A stretch of 64,000 bases of DNA from Schizophyllum amplum (taxonomy: Eukaryota > Basidiomycota > Agaricomycetes > Agaricales > Schizophyllaceae): positions 806,001-870,000 of the forward strand of contig VDMD01000003.1 of NCBI GenBank assembly GCA_007026445.1. Direction: 5' to 3'. Position 1 is the first letter of the stretch. Every line of letters begins with the position of its first letter. A program made the position numbers and the translations under genes. This document shows, piece by piece, positions 23,801 through 35,340 of the stretch. The notes beneath the pieces were generated by a model. The model ran no database searches and was not told where the DNA came from. It saw only the letters and a program-made list of their open reading frames with translations.

Positions 23801-24583
23801 GCCTGGTACGTGCCCGTTCCTACACCTTGCCCGTGATACTCATCCAGTCAAAGACTTCGACTCCATGCTACGCCCGGCGTCGGCATACCAAGCATCGTCG
23901 ATCCACTCGCGGAGACGCGTGAGCGCTATGATGTCATCGCCAGACCTTCAGGATACGCAGACGCCGATGCCACCACCGCCTGCTCTGCCACCCATCGAAT
24001 CAAACAGCAGCGCCAACAGCCGGACGGCGCGCGAGCGGAGGCTGCTGAGCGACCTGTGGCTGATGTCGGCGGCGACGTTCCGGCGGCTGGACAAAATCGA
24101 GCAAGCGCGTGGGGCGATCCAAGAGGCAGAGGTGCGCGATGAGAACAATCCGGCAGTGTGGGTTCAGGTGCGTCAATCGGATATCAAGGCATGTCTTCAC
24201 GGCACTGAGATTCTGGTTAGCTTGGACTCTACTACACCGCTCTAGGACGAACCGAGGCCGCGGTGGAATCGCTGCAAAAAGCGCTGTTCATCTCCCCGGA
24301 CGATGTCCCAGCATCCATCCACCTCTGTCGATTATACCTGTCGGAGGAAGGGCTGCACGGGCAGGGCCTCGAATCGGACAGCGTGGACCTCGCCGCGGGC
24401 ATCCTGACGCGGTTGTCCAAGACGGCCGGCTGGGACGTCCCAGAGGTGTGGTTCTACCTCGCGCGCGCGGCGGGGTACCAGGGGCAGAAAGCGCGGCAGC
24501 GCGAGTGCTTGACGAAGGCGTTGAAGTTGTCCGAGAAGCGGGGCGTGCGGGAGATTGGAGCTGCTTTGGGATGGTGCCTCTGA
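20809..24583 (+). CDS. YPP1: YPP1/TTC7-like TPR protein
   Basis: Ypp1 (TTC7) links the PI4-kinase Stt4 to the Efr3 plasma-membrane scaffold. The start ATG at 20809 gives MALAKDKHYWGQLRSALTGG, followed by WSELFRKFNKHC. TPR-type helices run through the protein: MMNHALAYYAYALGDAEGCI, ESLHPGDHRSAIQQYAEALP, RLFYVSGDPELAKRTLRLYV, HKAFMKSVELCGTPAGFFHL. A disordered Ser/Pro-rich insert occupies about 23380-24020. The C-terminal TPRs are YYTALGRTEAAVESLQKALF and WFYLARAAGYQGQKARQREC, ending GVREIGAALGWCL. At least eight exons are present. The N- and C-terminal blocks match my memory of basidiomycete Ypp1-like proteins, but no alignment was possible. Confidence 0.75.
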
Positions 24584-24831
24584 GCTTTTGGACGACGCCT
24601 CTGAGAAGACGGAAGTAAGAATATCGAATACCTACATTGAATCTTTGCATACTATAGTGGATACACAAGTAGTCGAAGCTACATATACGAGGAATGCCTA
24701 ATGCAGGCAGCGGTAATGAAGCTGCAGCACATCATGATTGTTGATTGTGTAATCAGACCTCTTTGTATATGAGAGTTAGGGTGTACAAGTCCACCCTCGA
24801 GAGGGCGTTGTGTGCGACGTCCTCAGTCAGT

Positions 24832-25778
24832 CTACCACACATACGGAATGAGCCTGTACGGCACACGCTGCTTGTACTCGACATACTCCCATCCTGTGGC
24901 AAGATTGTCCTCCATCAGGCTCTCCTAATATTCAGGTGAGAATCAGTACTTCTAGGGGCTGAACAACGAGCACGCACTTCCAGAGGAATCTTGTAGGCCA
25001 AAGAGCCGACGGCAACCCCGAGGCCAGCAACGGGCAACCACGACCAGAACATAAACGCCTGACACGCGAGTTGCGCGAGGAAAGTCCTGATCGTACATCA
25101 TTAGGAACATGCATTGTACAACGACAGGATAGAATCACGAGTAGAGTGGATGGCGCACATAGGCGTACGGCCCCGTAGAGACGACCCGTCCCTTCTCTCT
25201 TGCCTACAGATGTTTTGAGCTTTCGACCAGCGTGGTACTGAAGAGCTCACTTACCCCGATATAGTGGAAGTGCGCACCGAGCGCACGCATGCTACTCCCG
25301 ATGCCGATATGCGCCAGCGCAACGTGGGCCAGAGCCGCAATTGTCCGCAGCGCAGACTTGCCTCCGACGCCTACGGCGAGGTCGAGAGACATCGGAAACG
25401 AGGCGTTCTCAAGCCAAGAGGGCACGTAGAAACTGTTCGTGAGAACGCCCGCGAGGTACATGACGCTGGGGCTGAGGAGTGCCGTGGTCAGAGCTGGACT
25501 GACAATCTTGCCAGGTAGAGTGGTGGGAAGTCCGGTGATGGGCCCTGCTTCCTTCTCGGCTTTCTTCAGTGTCAAGGCCTGCTTCCGTCCTGGGAGCAGA
25601 CAAATGTCAGTGAACTTTATATGAATGTCCTGAGATAGCTAGAATGCATACCAGTATAGCATAGGAAGTAGACTGTGGCTAAGGCCATGGTCCCCTCCAT
25701 GCCCTGGTTGTGGGAGATGTAAGTGGGGAGATAAATTCCCCGAAAGTAGGGAAGCCCGTCGATCTTGATATAAGGCAT
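24832..25778 (-). CDS. Isoprenylcysteine carboxyl methyltransferase (ICMT) family protein
   Basis: ICMT-type enzymes are ER membrane methyltransferases that cap prenylated CaaX proteins. The signature REKGRVVSTGPYAYVRHPLY lies near 25150-25200, and the C-terminal block reads MEDNLATGWEYVEYKQRVPY then RLIPYVW. Several hydrophobic helices precede it (ALTTALLSPSVMYLAGVLTN; RTIAALAHVALAHIGIG). Introns sit near 25610-25670, 25190-25250, 25085-25140 and 24930-24975. The first in-frame ATG is at 25778 (MPYIKIDGLPYF), but the open frame extends to about 25850 with a hydrophobic lead, so an upstream exon may have been missed. It is convergent with YPP1, 248 bp apart. It may be a paralogue of the true Ste14 rather than Ste14 itself. 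Confidence 0.75.
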
Positions 25779-25850
25779 GACTGAGTAGCTGAGAACAAGG
25801 GCCCCGTGTCCAATGAAAGCGGAAGGATGGAAGTTGCAAGTGGTGGTCAA

Positions 25851-26304
25851 GAACGCGTGTTGAATGTCGCCGAGACGCGTGCGGCGTCGCGACCCGGATC
25901 AGATTCACCATGACGTAGATAAAGCCTTCACGTGCTTAACTTCAACTTAGCACGTGACCTCATAATCTAAGTATTCCGAGGAAGCCTTGGGCAAGGTCGA
26001 GATACATGTACTTGAGGTGCCCATGCATACGTCAATAACACCACGATTTCTTCCTCATCGTGTGAGAAGGAAGTGGTCCTACATAGGTAATTCTCCAGAA
26101 AAACATGACCGAACCATCACAATATTAACCGAGTTGATAGTTCACGTCAGCTTTAGCACTTCCGCCTTTAGAATGGAGGGAGAAGGGAGTGTTATCAAGA
26201 TTAGGCACATATATAATGTCCGGTACGATAGGTATACTAGTTAAGTCACTGTCGTCAATAGCACGTTCGTCTGCGTCGCGGTCCTGTACTACCGAGGCCG
26301 ACCT
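25851..26304. other. Intergenic, AT-richer spacer
   Basis: The spacer lies between the 5' side of the ICMT gene and the 3' end of TOM70. The only frame above 60 codons (25987-26244 plus) has no domain or splice support. No RNA gene or repeat is seen. Confidence 0.4.
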
Positions 26305-28512
26305 TTACGCCATACTAGCCGCCATCGCCTGCATCTCCAGCGCCATCGCCGGGTAGTTTTTCGCAAACTCGCTTTGCGCGAGCGCCGCCTGCAGTTCACT
26401 GTCAGCAATCGCCCTCGCACATCAAGCATGAAGTGTACGCACATATTTATACGTCAACGCATTCGTGAGCTCCGGTTCCGAGCGCGCGAGCTCCGCCTGG
26501 CGGTCGAACATCTCCACCGCACCGTCAATCTTGCTCTGCTGCAAGCTGAGCTGCGCGAGCGTCGCCACCGCCGCCTCGCACTCGGGGTCGATCTCGAGCG
26601 CTTCACGGCAGCAGCGCTCCGCGGCGCCAATGTCCTGCTTCCACTGGTACAACGCGAGGCCCTTGTTGACGAGCGGGAGGACATTGGGCGAGCGTCTGGG
26701 GGTGGGGATGAGTGGGGTGATGGACGACAGAGGGAAAGTTACGAACTTGGTCTTCTCGATCTCGAACGCCTTGTCGAACTTCTCGACGGCATCCTCAAAC
26801 CGCTGCTGGTCCATGAGAAGCTCGCCGCTATGAGGAGCGTTAGCTGCATGCTCAGAACATACGCAAGAGAAGAAGTATCGCACTAGTAGTTGTGCGGCTC
26901 GCTCCGCTGCGGGAATGCCACCAGCGTCCGGCGGAACGTCGCCATGCTGTGCGCGATGTTGCCAACCTTGTATTCCGCCACCGCATTCTGTATATGACTG
27001 AACACAAACTGGTCGTCCAGCTCCGTCGACTTGGTGTAGTTCTTGGACGCCTCCATGAAGTCGCTCATGATAAACAAGACCTGCCCGCGGTGGTAGTAGA
27101 TGTCTGGGTCGCTCGGGTTGAAGGTGATCGCGCGCTCGAAGCACTCGAAGGTGGACTGGGGGTCGCCCTGCTCCATGTGCACGCTCGCAAGCTTGACGAG
27201 GCTCTGCGTAAAGGACGGGACGAGTTTGAGCGACTCCTCGAGATCAGCCTTGGCGCCGTCGATGTCACCCATCAGGAACCTTTGCACGGCGGTTAGCGAG
27301 TGCAGCTCAACCTACTGCGAGCAACTCACTTGAAGGTCCCGCGAAGGTTCAAAGCCTCGGCCTTGCCCGTATCCCAAGAGATGCCCTGCTCGATGGCTTC
27401 ATTGACAAGCGACACAGCATGAATGTAGTCCGCTGCTTCCGTCGCCTGAATGGCAAGCAGGAGGGTGTTGTCGCCCGTGGTCGGCTCCTCGGGTAATGTC
27501 GGCTGGGGACGCGGGCGGAAGGCAGCAAAGTACGCCGCGATGAAGGTATGCGAGGGGAGACGCGGCTCGCGGCCTTTCATGATCTCCGCGGCTTGCAGCG
27601 CGGACAGCTTTTTAAGCACCCGCTCGACGGACTGCGCGGCGGACTGGTTCTGGAACTTGTCGAGGATGGTTGCTGCCGTGAAGTCTGCGCAGAAAAAGGT
27701 CAGACGCAGGAAATGATGATGCATTACGCCACGTACCGCGCAGCGCCTCCTGGTACCGCTCAACCGCCTCCAAAGCCATAGCGCGCCGGTTCAGCGCCTT
27801 GACGTATTTGGTGTCTAGCCGTAGAGCTTCGTCGCAGTCGGCGATGACCTCGTCGTACTTTGGCGGGGAGAGGTTGATGTAGCCTGTGAGCGCTCTGGTT
27901 AGTGCATACGAAGCGCGCACTGTGGACATGACGCACATGCCGCGCGGTTGCTGTAAAAGACGGGCTCGGCTTTGGGGGAGACCTCAATGGCGCGCGTATA
28001 CAGCTCGGCCGCGGTGGCGAATTGCCGGGCTTGGTATGCGCTGTTCCCCCGCGCCTTGAAGGAGCTCGCAACCTTTTGGCGCTCCTGCCATACTTTGTCA
28101 GCACTTTTAAGTCTCTTGAGACTCACGCGCACATACCTCTTCCGACATGGCTGCAATCTCCTCCGCGGTGTACACCTTGGCATCTGCGTTGGCGTCAGCC
28201 ATAGCTCAGCGTGCGAGAGGGTACACGACACGCACCTTCCTCCGCTGTTGCCTTCGGCTTGCGCTCCTCCAGGATGGGGCCGTCCTTATCCTTGACCGTC
28301 TTGCGCTTCTTACCGCCCTTGGCAGCCTTCTTGGCTTTCTTCGCCGCCTTCTCGACGTCGGGGGCGCCCGGCCGCGACGTCGAGGCCAAGTAGACCGCGC
28401 CGCCGACGGCGAGCGCGGCGGCAGCACTGCCAATGAGCACTGCGCGCCTGTTCTCGGCTACGAAGGTTTGCACCTTCTCGAGGAGGCCGGCTGAGGATTC
28501 CGAGGACGACAT
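26305..28512 (-). CDS. TOM70: Mitochondrial import receptor TOM70
   Basis: Tom70 is an outer-membrane TPR receptor that takes Hsp70/Hsp90-bound precursors, especially carriers. The start ATG at 28512 gives MSSSESSAGLLEKVQTF. An N-terminal anchor follows at residues about 24-44 (AVLIGSAAAALAVGGAVYLA), then a Lys-rich linker. TPRs follow in order: FKARGNSAYQARQFATAAEL, YDEVIADCDEALRLDTKYVK, TIFLADFTAATILDKF, LNLRGTFK then FLMGDIDGAKADLEESLKLV, DPQSTFECFERAITFNPSDP, NYTKSTELDDQFVFSHIQ, FDKAFEIEKTKF and LYQWKQDIGAAERCCREALE. The last exon, past a GTGCGT intron, reads AALAQSEFAKNYPAMALEMQ. About eight exons. Very secure. Confidence 0.92.
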
Positions 28513-28813
28513 CGGCGGCGACGGTGAGGGCAGGAGATAAACGTGACGCTCGGCTTCGCTGACGTTACGCGCTCGGGAAACACCAAATTTTGGATCGGCC
28601 CGATGTTCGAATCTGGACCCCCGAATCAGATTCTGAAAGCACTGGACGACTGAAGAAAGCACCGCGGATGTCCTCCGAGCCTTGGATAACCCTCACCACA
28701 TCGCCGCCAACCCTACACATACCTCAGGACGCCGGCGGCGTGGTCGAATGCGACAAATTATGATGTGTTGTGCAATGGTCCCCTTTCGTTCTAGCAATAT
28801 ATACAGCTGTATC

Positions 28814-30471
28814 TTACACCAATCTCACAGGACTCCCTTCCACAGGCACTCGTGCCAGCGCGAACGGCTTCACGCGCTTGTCAGTTCCATTCTGGAACGC
28901 TGCACCCAGCCAGAGCTGGGGCAGAGTGATGTACATGTAGCCATCATCAGCGACACTGAAGAGACATGTCAGCTTTCCACTGCGCCCACCCAACCTAGGC
29001 AAAGTACTCACGCCAACGTGTCCGGCCATGCCAGCCGTGGATCGCGTACAAACGGCTCGATGAGGCCCGTGTTGGGATCGTACGTATTCACAGCGTTGTG
29101 CTCGGTAGATGTGAGGTAGATCTTCCCCGTTGAGTCGGTCTCAAAGCCGTCCGCGGCGCCGCCCATCTGTGTTCACAGTCAGCTGGAGTCAAGACGGAGG
29201 TTCGAATGCCTGCATACCTCGCCAAGAAACTGCACGGCACTGGCCGCCTTGACGGTGGCTGTAACATCATGCGAGGGGTTTGCTCGCAGCGGTTCCGTGG
29301 GCACCCGGTAGAGGTCGCGGCTGGCGATCGGGGAGAAGTAGACGTACGCGCCGTCGGCGGAGAGAGTGAAGCCTACCGAGGTAGATAAGCCAGCTCGCAG
29401 AGAAAGCAATATCTACAGCCAGGAAGTTACGCACCATCAATGCCCCCACCAGCCGCGGTTATGTAGTGGTATGCGGGACTCCCCGCGGACGACTGGTAAG
29501 TTGGAATACCAAAGAGGGTAGGCAAGAAGCCCGGCTTGGGGCTCACGCTCGCCATCTGGTCGAGATGGCGCCAAGACTCGCCAGTGGAGAGGTCGACGAC
29601 GATGATGCCGTGTGCGCCTGTAGACCCATGAGCCGTGCTAGTCAATAAGCCCTGGCAGCGCCGGATAACTCACCACTATCCGCAATGTACGCAATACCTG
29701 CGTCGCCCTTGGACAGGTCGATGCGAAAGTCGTTCATGTACGCAGTCGCCGGGAGCACCGTGTTCGGGAACGTGATCGTCATGAAGGGCGTCACATCGCT
29801 GAACGTGCCGTTCGTGCTGCTGCTGCTGCTGCTGTTCGTACCACTGCTGTTCGCCGCACCCCCACCCGTCTCCGTCAAGTCGAACGCCATAAGCTTCGGC
29901 CCGCCCGGGAACGATGGCGCGTTGTCGCCGCCGTCATTCGCCGGCCGCCCCGTGTCGAGCACCCACAGCCGGTCGAGCGCGTCAATAAGTACACCCTGCA
30001 CGTTGAGGAAGGTCGAGGAGTCGCTCGAGGCGTAGTTGATGCCGGACGATGCGTTAAAGAGCCCATTGGGCGGCGTGTTCATGGCTGCGTTCGGCCATGC
30101 GGCGTCGGAGGTCGAGTTGACAATCTCGACGAGGGTGTTAGGGTTCGTGGTTATGTTGCCGCTGTTGATAGCGGAGGTAAGATGGGCAAGCACGTCGGAT
30201 GAGTGAGGGGGGAGGAGGAGGGCAGTGAACGGCCATGAGGACAGCGCCGCGAAGAGCATTGGACATACCGGTTAAACGTAACGAAAGCGCGGCCAGACTT
30301 GCTGACAGCAATGCCTATGGGCGGATGCTGAAAGAGATGCACTATCTCCACCGGCGGTCCGAAAGTCCCATTATCTGAGATCCCTGGCGAGCCGTCTACC
30401 TCTTGGAAGGTGACCGCATGGGACGCCGCTGCGAGGGACAGGACCCAGAGGGAGAAGGCTAGATAGAACAT
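28814..30471 (-). CDS. Secreted yellow / major royal jelly protein family (MRJP)
   Basis: This family (PF03022) forms six-bladed propellers. It is best known from insects but occurs in fungi, where its role is unclear. The start ATG at 30471 gives MFYLAFSLWVLSLAAASHAV, a typical signal peptide. The propeller follows: EIVHLFQHPPIGIAVSKSGR, VLIDALDRLWVLDTGRP, GGPKLMAFDLTET, YMNDFRIDLSKGDAGIAYIA with DSG, GIIVVDLSTGESWRHLD, GFTLSADGAYVYFSPIASRD and GGAADGFETDSTGKIYLTST, then VADDGYMYITLPQLWLGAAF. Several NxS/T sites are visible in the insert near 29790-29880, next to a run of Ser codons. Six to seven exons. The two hallmark segments (RLWVLDTG; YMNDFRIDLS) make the call firm. Confidence 0.9.
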
Positions 30472-30535
30472 TTCCTCCTAGTATATCCCACGCTAGATAG
30501 GGATGTAGGCTTGACGCTAGGGAGTGCAGTAGAGT

Positions 30536-30544
30536 CCTTATAAG
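30536..30544 (-). promoter_or_regulatory. TATA box of the MRJP-type gene
   Basis: CTTATAAGG on the minus strand lies about 65 nt upstream of the start codon. This spacing suits a core promoter of a regulated gene. Inferred from position and motif only. Confidence 0.5.
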
Positions 30545-31747
30545 TGCGCGTCCGCGAGAACCAGAGCTGTCGCTGTGCGAGCTCATCGAGCAAATATCGG
30601 CAGGTCTTGCATCACCATTAGCAAGAGCCGTGCTGGCGACATTGACTGAATGGTTGATGACAGTTATGGCAAGGTGCTGGGATCGACAAACGCGCTGGCA
30701 GTTGGCTGGCAGAGTTAAGCGCTTCGTCCTCGCATCGTCGTGAGATGACGACGTGGACCGTGGGATAATGTACATACCTAATTTTCAAAGTTGAACTATG
30801 CACGTGATGACGAGTCGAACTGCCCGCGATCTGCTCGCAAAACGCGCGGCTACTGAAGGCTTTTAGAAGGGAGGCTAGGTACTGACAAGCCTCAGGCATA
30901 AAGGCAACGCTTTAATCGCACTAGTATGAGTCATGATAGTGCCCAGAGGCTGCCACACAATGATTATGATTGAAAGGGCTTCCTCGTAGTAGCCTGCATT
31001 CTGATTAATGGCAAACATGAGGGAAAGAGAGGATGTCCGGTGCTATAACACCGCGTTCGCCAGGTTCACTAACAGAAGAAGTATAAGTGATCATGCCAGT
31101 GATGTATAGATTCAGACTCACCGCCCAAAGGGGGCGCACACACAATACGAGGTCCGGCGTTCTTGTCCCACCCGCTTACCCCGCCGGACGGCTCACCACA
31201 TTGTCGATGCTGGATAATAAGCCAAACGGATAAGCCAATCGACGCACCAACCCGGCCTAGACCGAGCGCACGACGAGGACATCGTGCTGAGGAAGCGAAG
31301 TCAGCCAAGTGCGGGAAACAGACTAGCACAGTGTGACTTACTGCGTATAAGCACCGGCTAGCAGAGGCCCTCGCAAGGGCGGGCTCCTTGCGAGGGAGGG
31401 GGACGGTCGCGCTCAGAGCTTGCGTTGCGTCCGTACCTCGAGGGCGAGTCCCCGCCGCGACTTTCAATTTGAAGCGTTCTTGCCAATGACGTCCATCTTG
31501 CTGCCGGTCCTGTTGACCCACCGCACACCCGCCGAAGCGCACCATCAGTCAGTGAACGGATAACGGAAATTCACCTGCGTCCCCATCACTTATCCCGCGC
31601 CTTCGCCCGATGTCGGCCTTGCACCCTGACTGGACATGGACCGGCCTGGTGTTACGATGAGCGGCTGGAAAACGCGATAAGTCGGGGCGATCACGTACCG
31701 AACCGAAATCAGCGTCCGCTGTGTCCCGGTCTTGAGGTTCCCCGGCC

Positions 31748-31890
31748 GTGCTGCAGCCACTCGCGCGCACAGGCCAGGACGCCAGTTGGCCCTCCCCCGA
31801 AGGGAGGTTCACCCTTGGGCCGCGGTGAGGCCTGGCGCCGGCAACAAAGGCCTATTCCAAGGGAAGCTTGAGGCACACGGTCGGTCTTGA
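31748..31890. repeat. Tandem repeat unit, copy 1
   Basis: This is the first of three related 140-145 bp cores spaced 304 and 283 bp apart. It shares GACGCCAGTTGGCCCTCCCC, AGGTTCACCCTTGGGCC and GAGGCCTGGCGCCGG with the others, then CCTATTCCAAGGG and CTTGAGGCACACGGTC. Reading frames are not conserved between copies, so the repeat is not coding. Internal complementarity (GCCAG with CTGGC, CCCTTGG with CCAAGGG) would allow a folded transcript. Confidence 0.75.
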
Positions 31891-32051
31891 AGGTCTTGAC
31901 GAACTTGCGTTTGCCGCGATCTTGAACTTGACGCCATCTTGACCTTGAGGCGATCACGCTCACACTATAGAAGCATGTTAGCGAGGTGAGTCAAGAAAAG
32001 TTGATGGCGAACTTACCTCACACGCTACCTACGGCAGCCTTTTTCCCCGGT

Positions 32052-32196
32052 GTGCTGCTGCCAAGTTGCGCGCACAACCCGAGACGCCAGTTGGCCCTCC
32101 CCAAGTGAGAGGTTCACCCTTGGGCCACGGTGAGGCCTGGCGCCGGTGCCGAAGCACCTATCCCAAGGGAGGCTTGAGGCACGCAGTCGGTCTTGA
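32052..32196. repeat. Tandem repeat unit, copy 2
   Basis: This copy is closest to copy 3 and shares with it the upstream ACCTCAC(A)CGC-like lead and GTGCTGC. The loop between CCTCCCC and GAGAGG differs (AAGT here, AAAC in copy 3), while the flanking complementary arms are kept. Confidence 0.75.
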
Positions 32197-32334
32197 TGAA
32201 CTTGCATCTTGACGCGGTCTTGCTCTTGCTGATCGCCGTCGCACTATAAGTACAAGAACGTCAGTTGGACGAAACAAAAGACAATGACGAAGAACTCACC
32301 TCACGCACTACCTACACCCACCCTTTTCCTCGGT

Positions 32335-32473
32335 GTGCTGCAGCCAAGTTGCGCGCACAACCCGAGACGCCAGTTGGCCCTCCCCAAACGAGAGGTTCAC
32401 CCTTGGGCCACGATGAGGCCTGGCGCCGGTGCCGAAGCACCTATTCCAAGGGGGTCTTGAGGCACACGGTGTT
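32335..32473. repeat. Tandem repeat unit, copy 3
   Basis: This is the last recognisable copy. It decays after CTTGAGGCACACGGTG into a stretch rich in CTTGA pentamers (to about 32570). Its origin is unknown: it could be a remnant of a mobile element or a satellite-like duplication. Confidence 0.7.
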
Positions 32474-33110
32474 CATGTGAAGGTCTTGATGGTCGAAGGT
32501 CTTGAGACTTGAGTACGAGCGCTTGATGGTCTTAACTCTTGATGACGTTGAATCTTATCTTACTCTCAACTCAAGATCAAAGCAAAGAGATCACACGCTG
32601 CGGAGCTTGATCGCGGTGTAGGCATGGGCTTGACGATCATGCCGAGCCTGAGTCGTCGTTAGTATGAGGAGAGCACGACAAAGGGTGGCAACGCACGCAG
32701 TGAGATGAGGGAGGTGGGGTCGCGCCAAAGTAGGTGCCGATGTCGGTGTCGGTAGCGCTCAGCTGTTCATGGGGTAAGGAAGAGTTCAACGGGGAAGGCA
32801 GGACGACGCACTAAGATGGTAGTTGGCTGCAGTTGGTGAACTTGGCGTATCATGTCACTGTCTGCACAAAAGGTCAGTCAGGCGTGTGAAGTGAGAGACG
32901 GAGGACACACCAGGAGCATGCGGTGCGCTACGAGGGGAGTAGATGACGCCAGGCCAAGGTTTGTGGCACGCATGTAAACCGTCGATAAGGAGAACTCAGC
33001 ATCCGAAACTCTCAAGGCCAAATGCGCAGAGACTCGGGAAATAATCACTCCGACGGTCACTCTGACGGAAGGGAACGGGGATGAGGTGCGGGGACGGTGA
33101 CGAGAAACCA

Positions 33111-33320
33111 TGCCGGTACGGTGGCAGAGAAGGCGGCGGGGTGAAGAGTGAGGCAGAATGTAGATGGGCCGATGAGGAGCGGACAGAAAATCAGGAGGAG
33201 GATAGGGGAGAGAGACGCCGAGCAATGTATGGGCGGAGAGATCCAACAGGCTTCACCTGAAGTGGGGGAAAAGGAAGAAAGGATGCTGAGCAACTGGACG
33301 ACTTCGCGCTTGTTTTTATA
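33111..33320 (-). promoter_or_regulatory. Orphan TATA box and pyrimidine-rich leader
   Basis: On the minus strand TATAAAAACA (33313-33320) is followed by about 200 nt rich in C and T, then an ATG at 33111 opening a 77-codon frame to 32878 (MVSRHRPRTSSPFPS). This looks like a fungal core promoter plus 5' leader, but the frame has no known domain. It could drive a short protein, a non-coding RNA across the repeats, or be a relic. Confidence 0.3.
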
Positions 33321-34904
33321 CAATCCCCGGACCCGAGTGGCCGGTGCAATTTGGATATATGAGGGCACAAAGACAATAGACCCGCGTGCGGGATGCCGCT
33401 GTGACTGGTCGGAGCGCACAAAGAAGTCAGTTGCCGGCACATGGAGGTCCACATTAGGTTCAAAATTCCAGAAGGGGAATCGGCTTTGCGGAACCAAAAG
33501 TGTCGCGTGCGGCGCCGCGTGCCCATCTGGTGCCGCTCGTCACGCATCACCAGTTGTGACTTTTGCGCTCATCTCGGACGACCAAGCGGCATGCAAGCAA
33601 AGCCCAAGCGACGTTCTTGCTGGCGAAAAAATCTGTCTTGCCTCCTACCTCCATCTCTGCCCTTCAGATCGGCTTTGCTCTGCAGCACGAAGATACCCGT
33701 CAGATCGACGCCGCGGCCTCCTTCGAGTGCCCACTTGGCACTTGTCACCTGGGTCTTATCCCCGTCGAACTGGCAATTCTTCTTGAAATCGCCCGGCTCT
33801 GCCCGTCTGCGCTTAGCAACGCTTCCCACTGGCCGTGGGTTTGCGGGACCCTGCACCGGCGGCACCGCCCTCTTACGTGTCATCGCGTACCGATTTCGAC
33901 CCAGCAGTGACTAGCCCAGCTCTCACGAGAAAAACACAATCGCCGTATCTAATTGTTCTTTCCACTGGACTTGCGCATGGACCGGCGGAGACTGTTGCCA
34001 AGCGAGCAGGCGTGGGATCTAGTAACATGGAGCTCGCTGCACGACTGGGGAGCTTGTATTTGCGCGGTGCGTTTCCCACTCGTTCTCAAATCTGGACTTA
34101 CACCACGCTCATGCAGATCTTGTAGCCAACGCCAACTAGCGAAGAACGAACATGAACAGCCCACAAGCTTGCACTAGGTACTGCGGGTTGCTAGTACCCG
34201 GACACCGCTCTCCCTCGTTCTTCCATCAGACGGCGCACAGTACTCCACACTGCACTAGCTTCTACCGCTCAAGCGACGGCTATACGTGGAACCGCCTCTC
34301 GTCGATGCGCCATGCGGGTCTGCGCACACAGCTCCGATATGCAGCCCTATTCTCACGGACTGGCGCCCGCAGGGCTCCTGTGGTCCGTGAACTTTCACCG
34401 CCAAAACCCTGCCGACAAGTCGTCAATAGTACGCAGGTGACCACCTAGTATATCGTCATTGATTGATGCCCAATAATCGAGATTGTTTATGCATTCCTTC
34501 GGACTATTTGCGAGCTAACGCTGAATCCTGCCATCCGCAATAGGTTTCACTTCTTTCAGAGGCTCTCTTTTCACGACGACTGCACCGAATGCTCTACTGA
34601 TGGCTGTGTTCTGCCCTTCTGCGCAGGAAAAGGACGTGCATATACAGACAGGGAGCCCTCTGGGGCCAACGTATAATCAGAACCGAAGGATGCAACTCAG
34701 CGTAACGCGGTCGCGGGATCAAGCAGCAGAAGTCGCGGCAGGGAGGAGTTTACCCCCGCTTTCGCGAGGTTAAGCGAGAGTGGACGCGGAGCGAGTACCC
34801 CCAACAGGTGGCCTTTGCCTTGGGTCGGCCCGGTCCGCCTTCTTCTCTCCTACCTTGTTTTGGCGCTCTTCCGAGATACTTTGCACACGTCCTCCGCCTT
34901 CAAT

Positions 34905-35075
34905 ATGTCTCGCAAGATAATATACCGGATGCTCAGTCTGCTTGACGTGCGCGACGTGGATCCTGTCGCATCGAAAGGGTCTGGCCGCAACAAGCCCACT
35001 CAACTTGAACGCCTTGCGAACGCCATATCCTCGCGAAGAAGTTTGCGGCTAGGTGGCGCGAAGCCCACGCGATGA
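34905..35075 (+). CDS. Possible 56-residue peptide, weak
   Basis: The frame opens with ATG (MSRKIIYRMLSLLDVRDVD) after a pyrimidine-rich leader and ends KPTR. It is short, basic and without a recognised domain. It lies just upstream of the broken fragment at 35341-35520 and may be part of the same decayed locus. Confidence 0.2.
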   Translation: MSRKIIYRMLSLLDVRDVDPVASKGSGRNKPTQLERLANAISSRRSLRLGGAKPTR

Positions 35076-35340
35076 ATATGGCGATGTGAGATGCTTCTCC
35101 TTGACCCTAGCTGCTGTCCTCATTCGTCACCCAGCATGAGCGAGTTCTTGCGTGAGTAGGAAATGATAAGAGTCCGTGCGCGCCACCGTCGCTCACGGTC
35201 GTTCATGCGTACACCCACGTGTGCCTTGCCTGTTCGACGCCTTCCGCCGCGGTCTCGAAGGCATTGACTGCGCTTGTAGCCTCTCTTCCTTGCACCTGTT
35301 TTTTCTTCTGACATATCATCGCTGCTCGCTAGCCTGCGCG

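Noticed and set aside
31709..32207. Minus-strand frames in the tandem repeats resembling a protein (ASPRPKGEPPFGGGPTG)
   Set aside because: The three repeat copies do not keep the same frame, so the sequence is not under protein selection.
33148..33914. Overlapping plus-strand frames of 150-212 codons
   Set aside because: They run antisense to a TATA box and leader, carry no domain and show no usable splice pattern.
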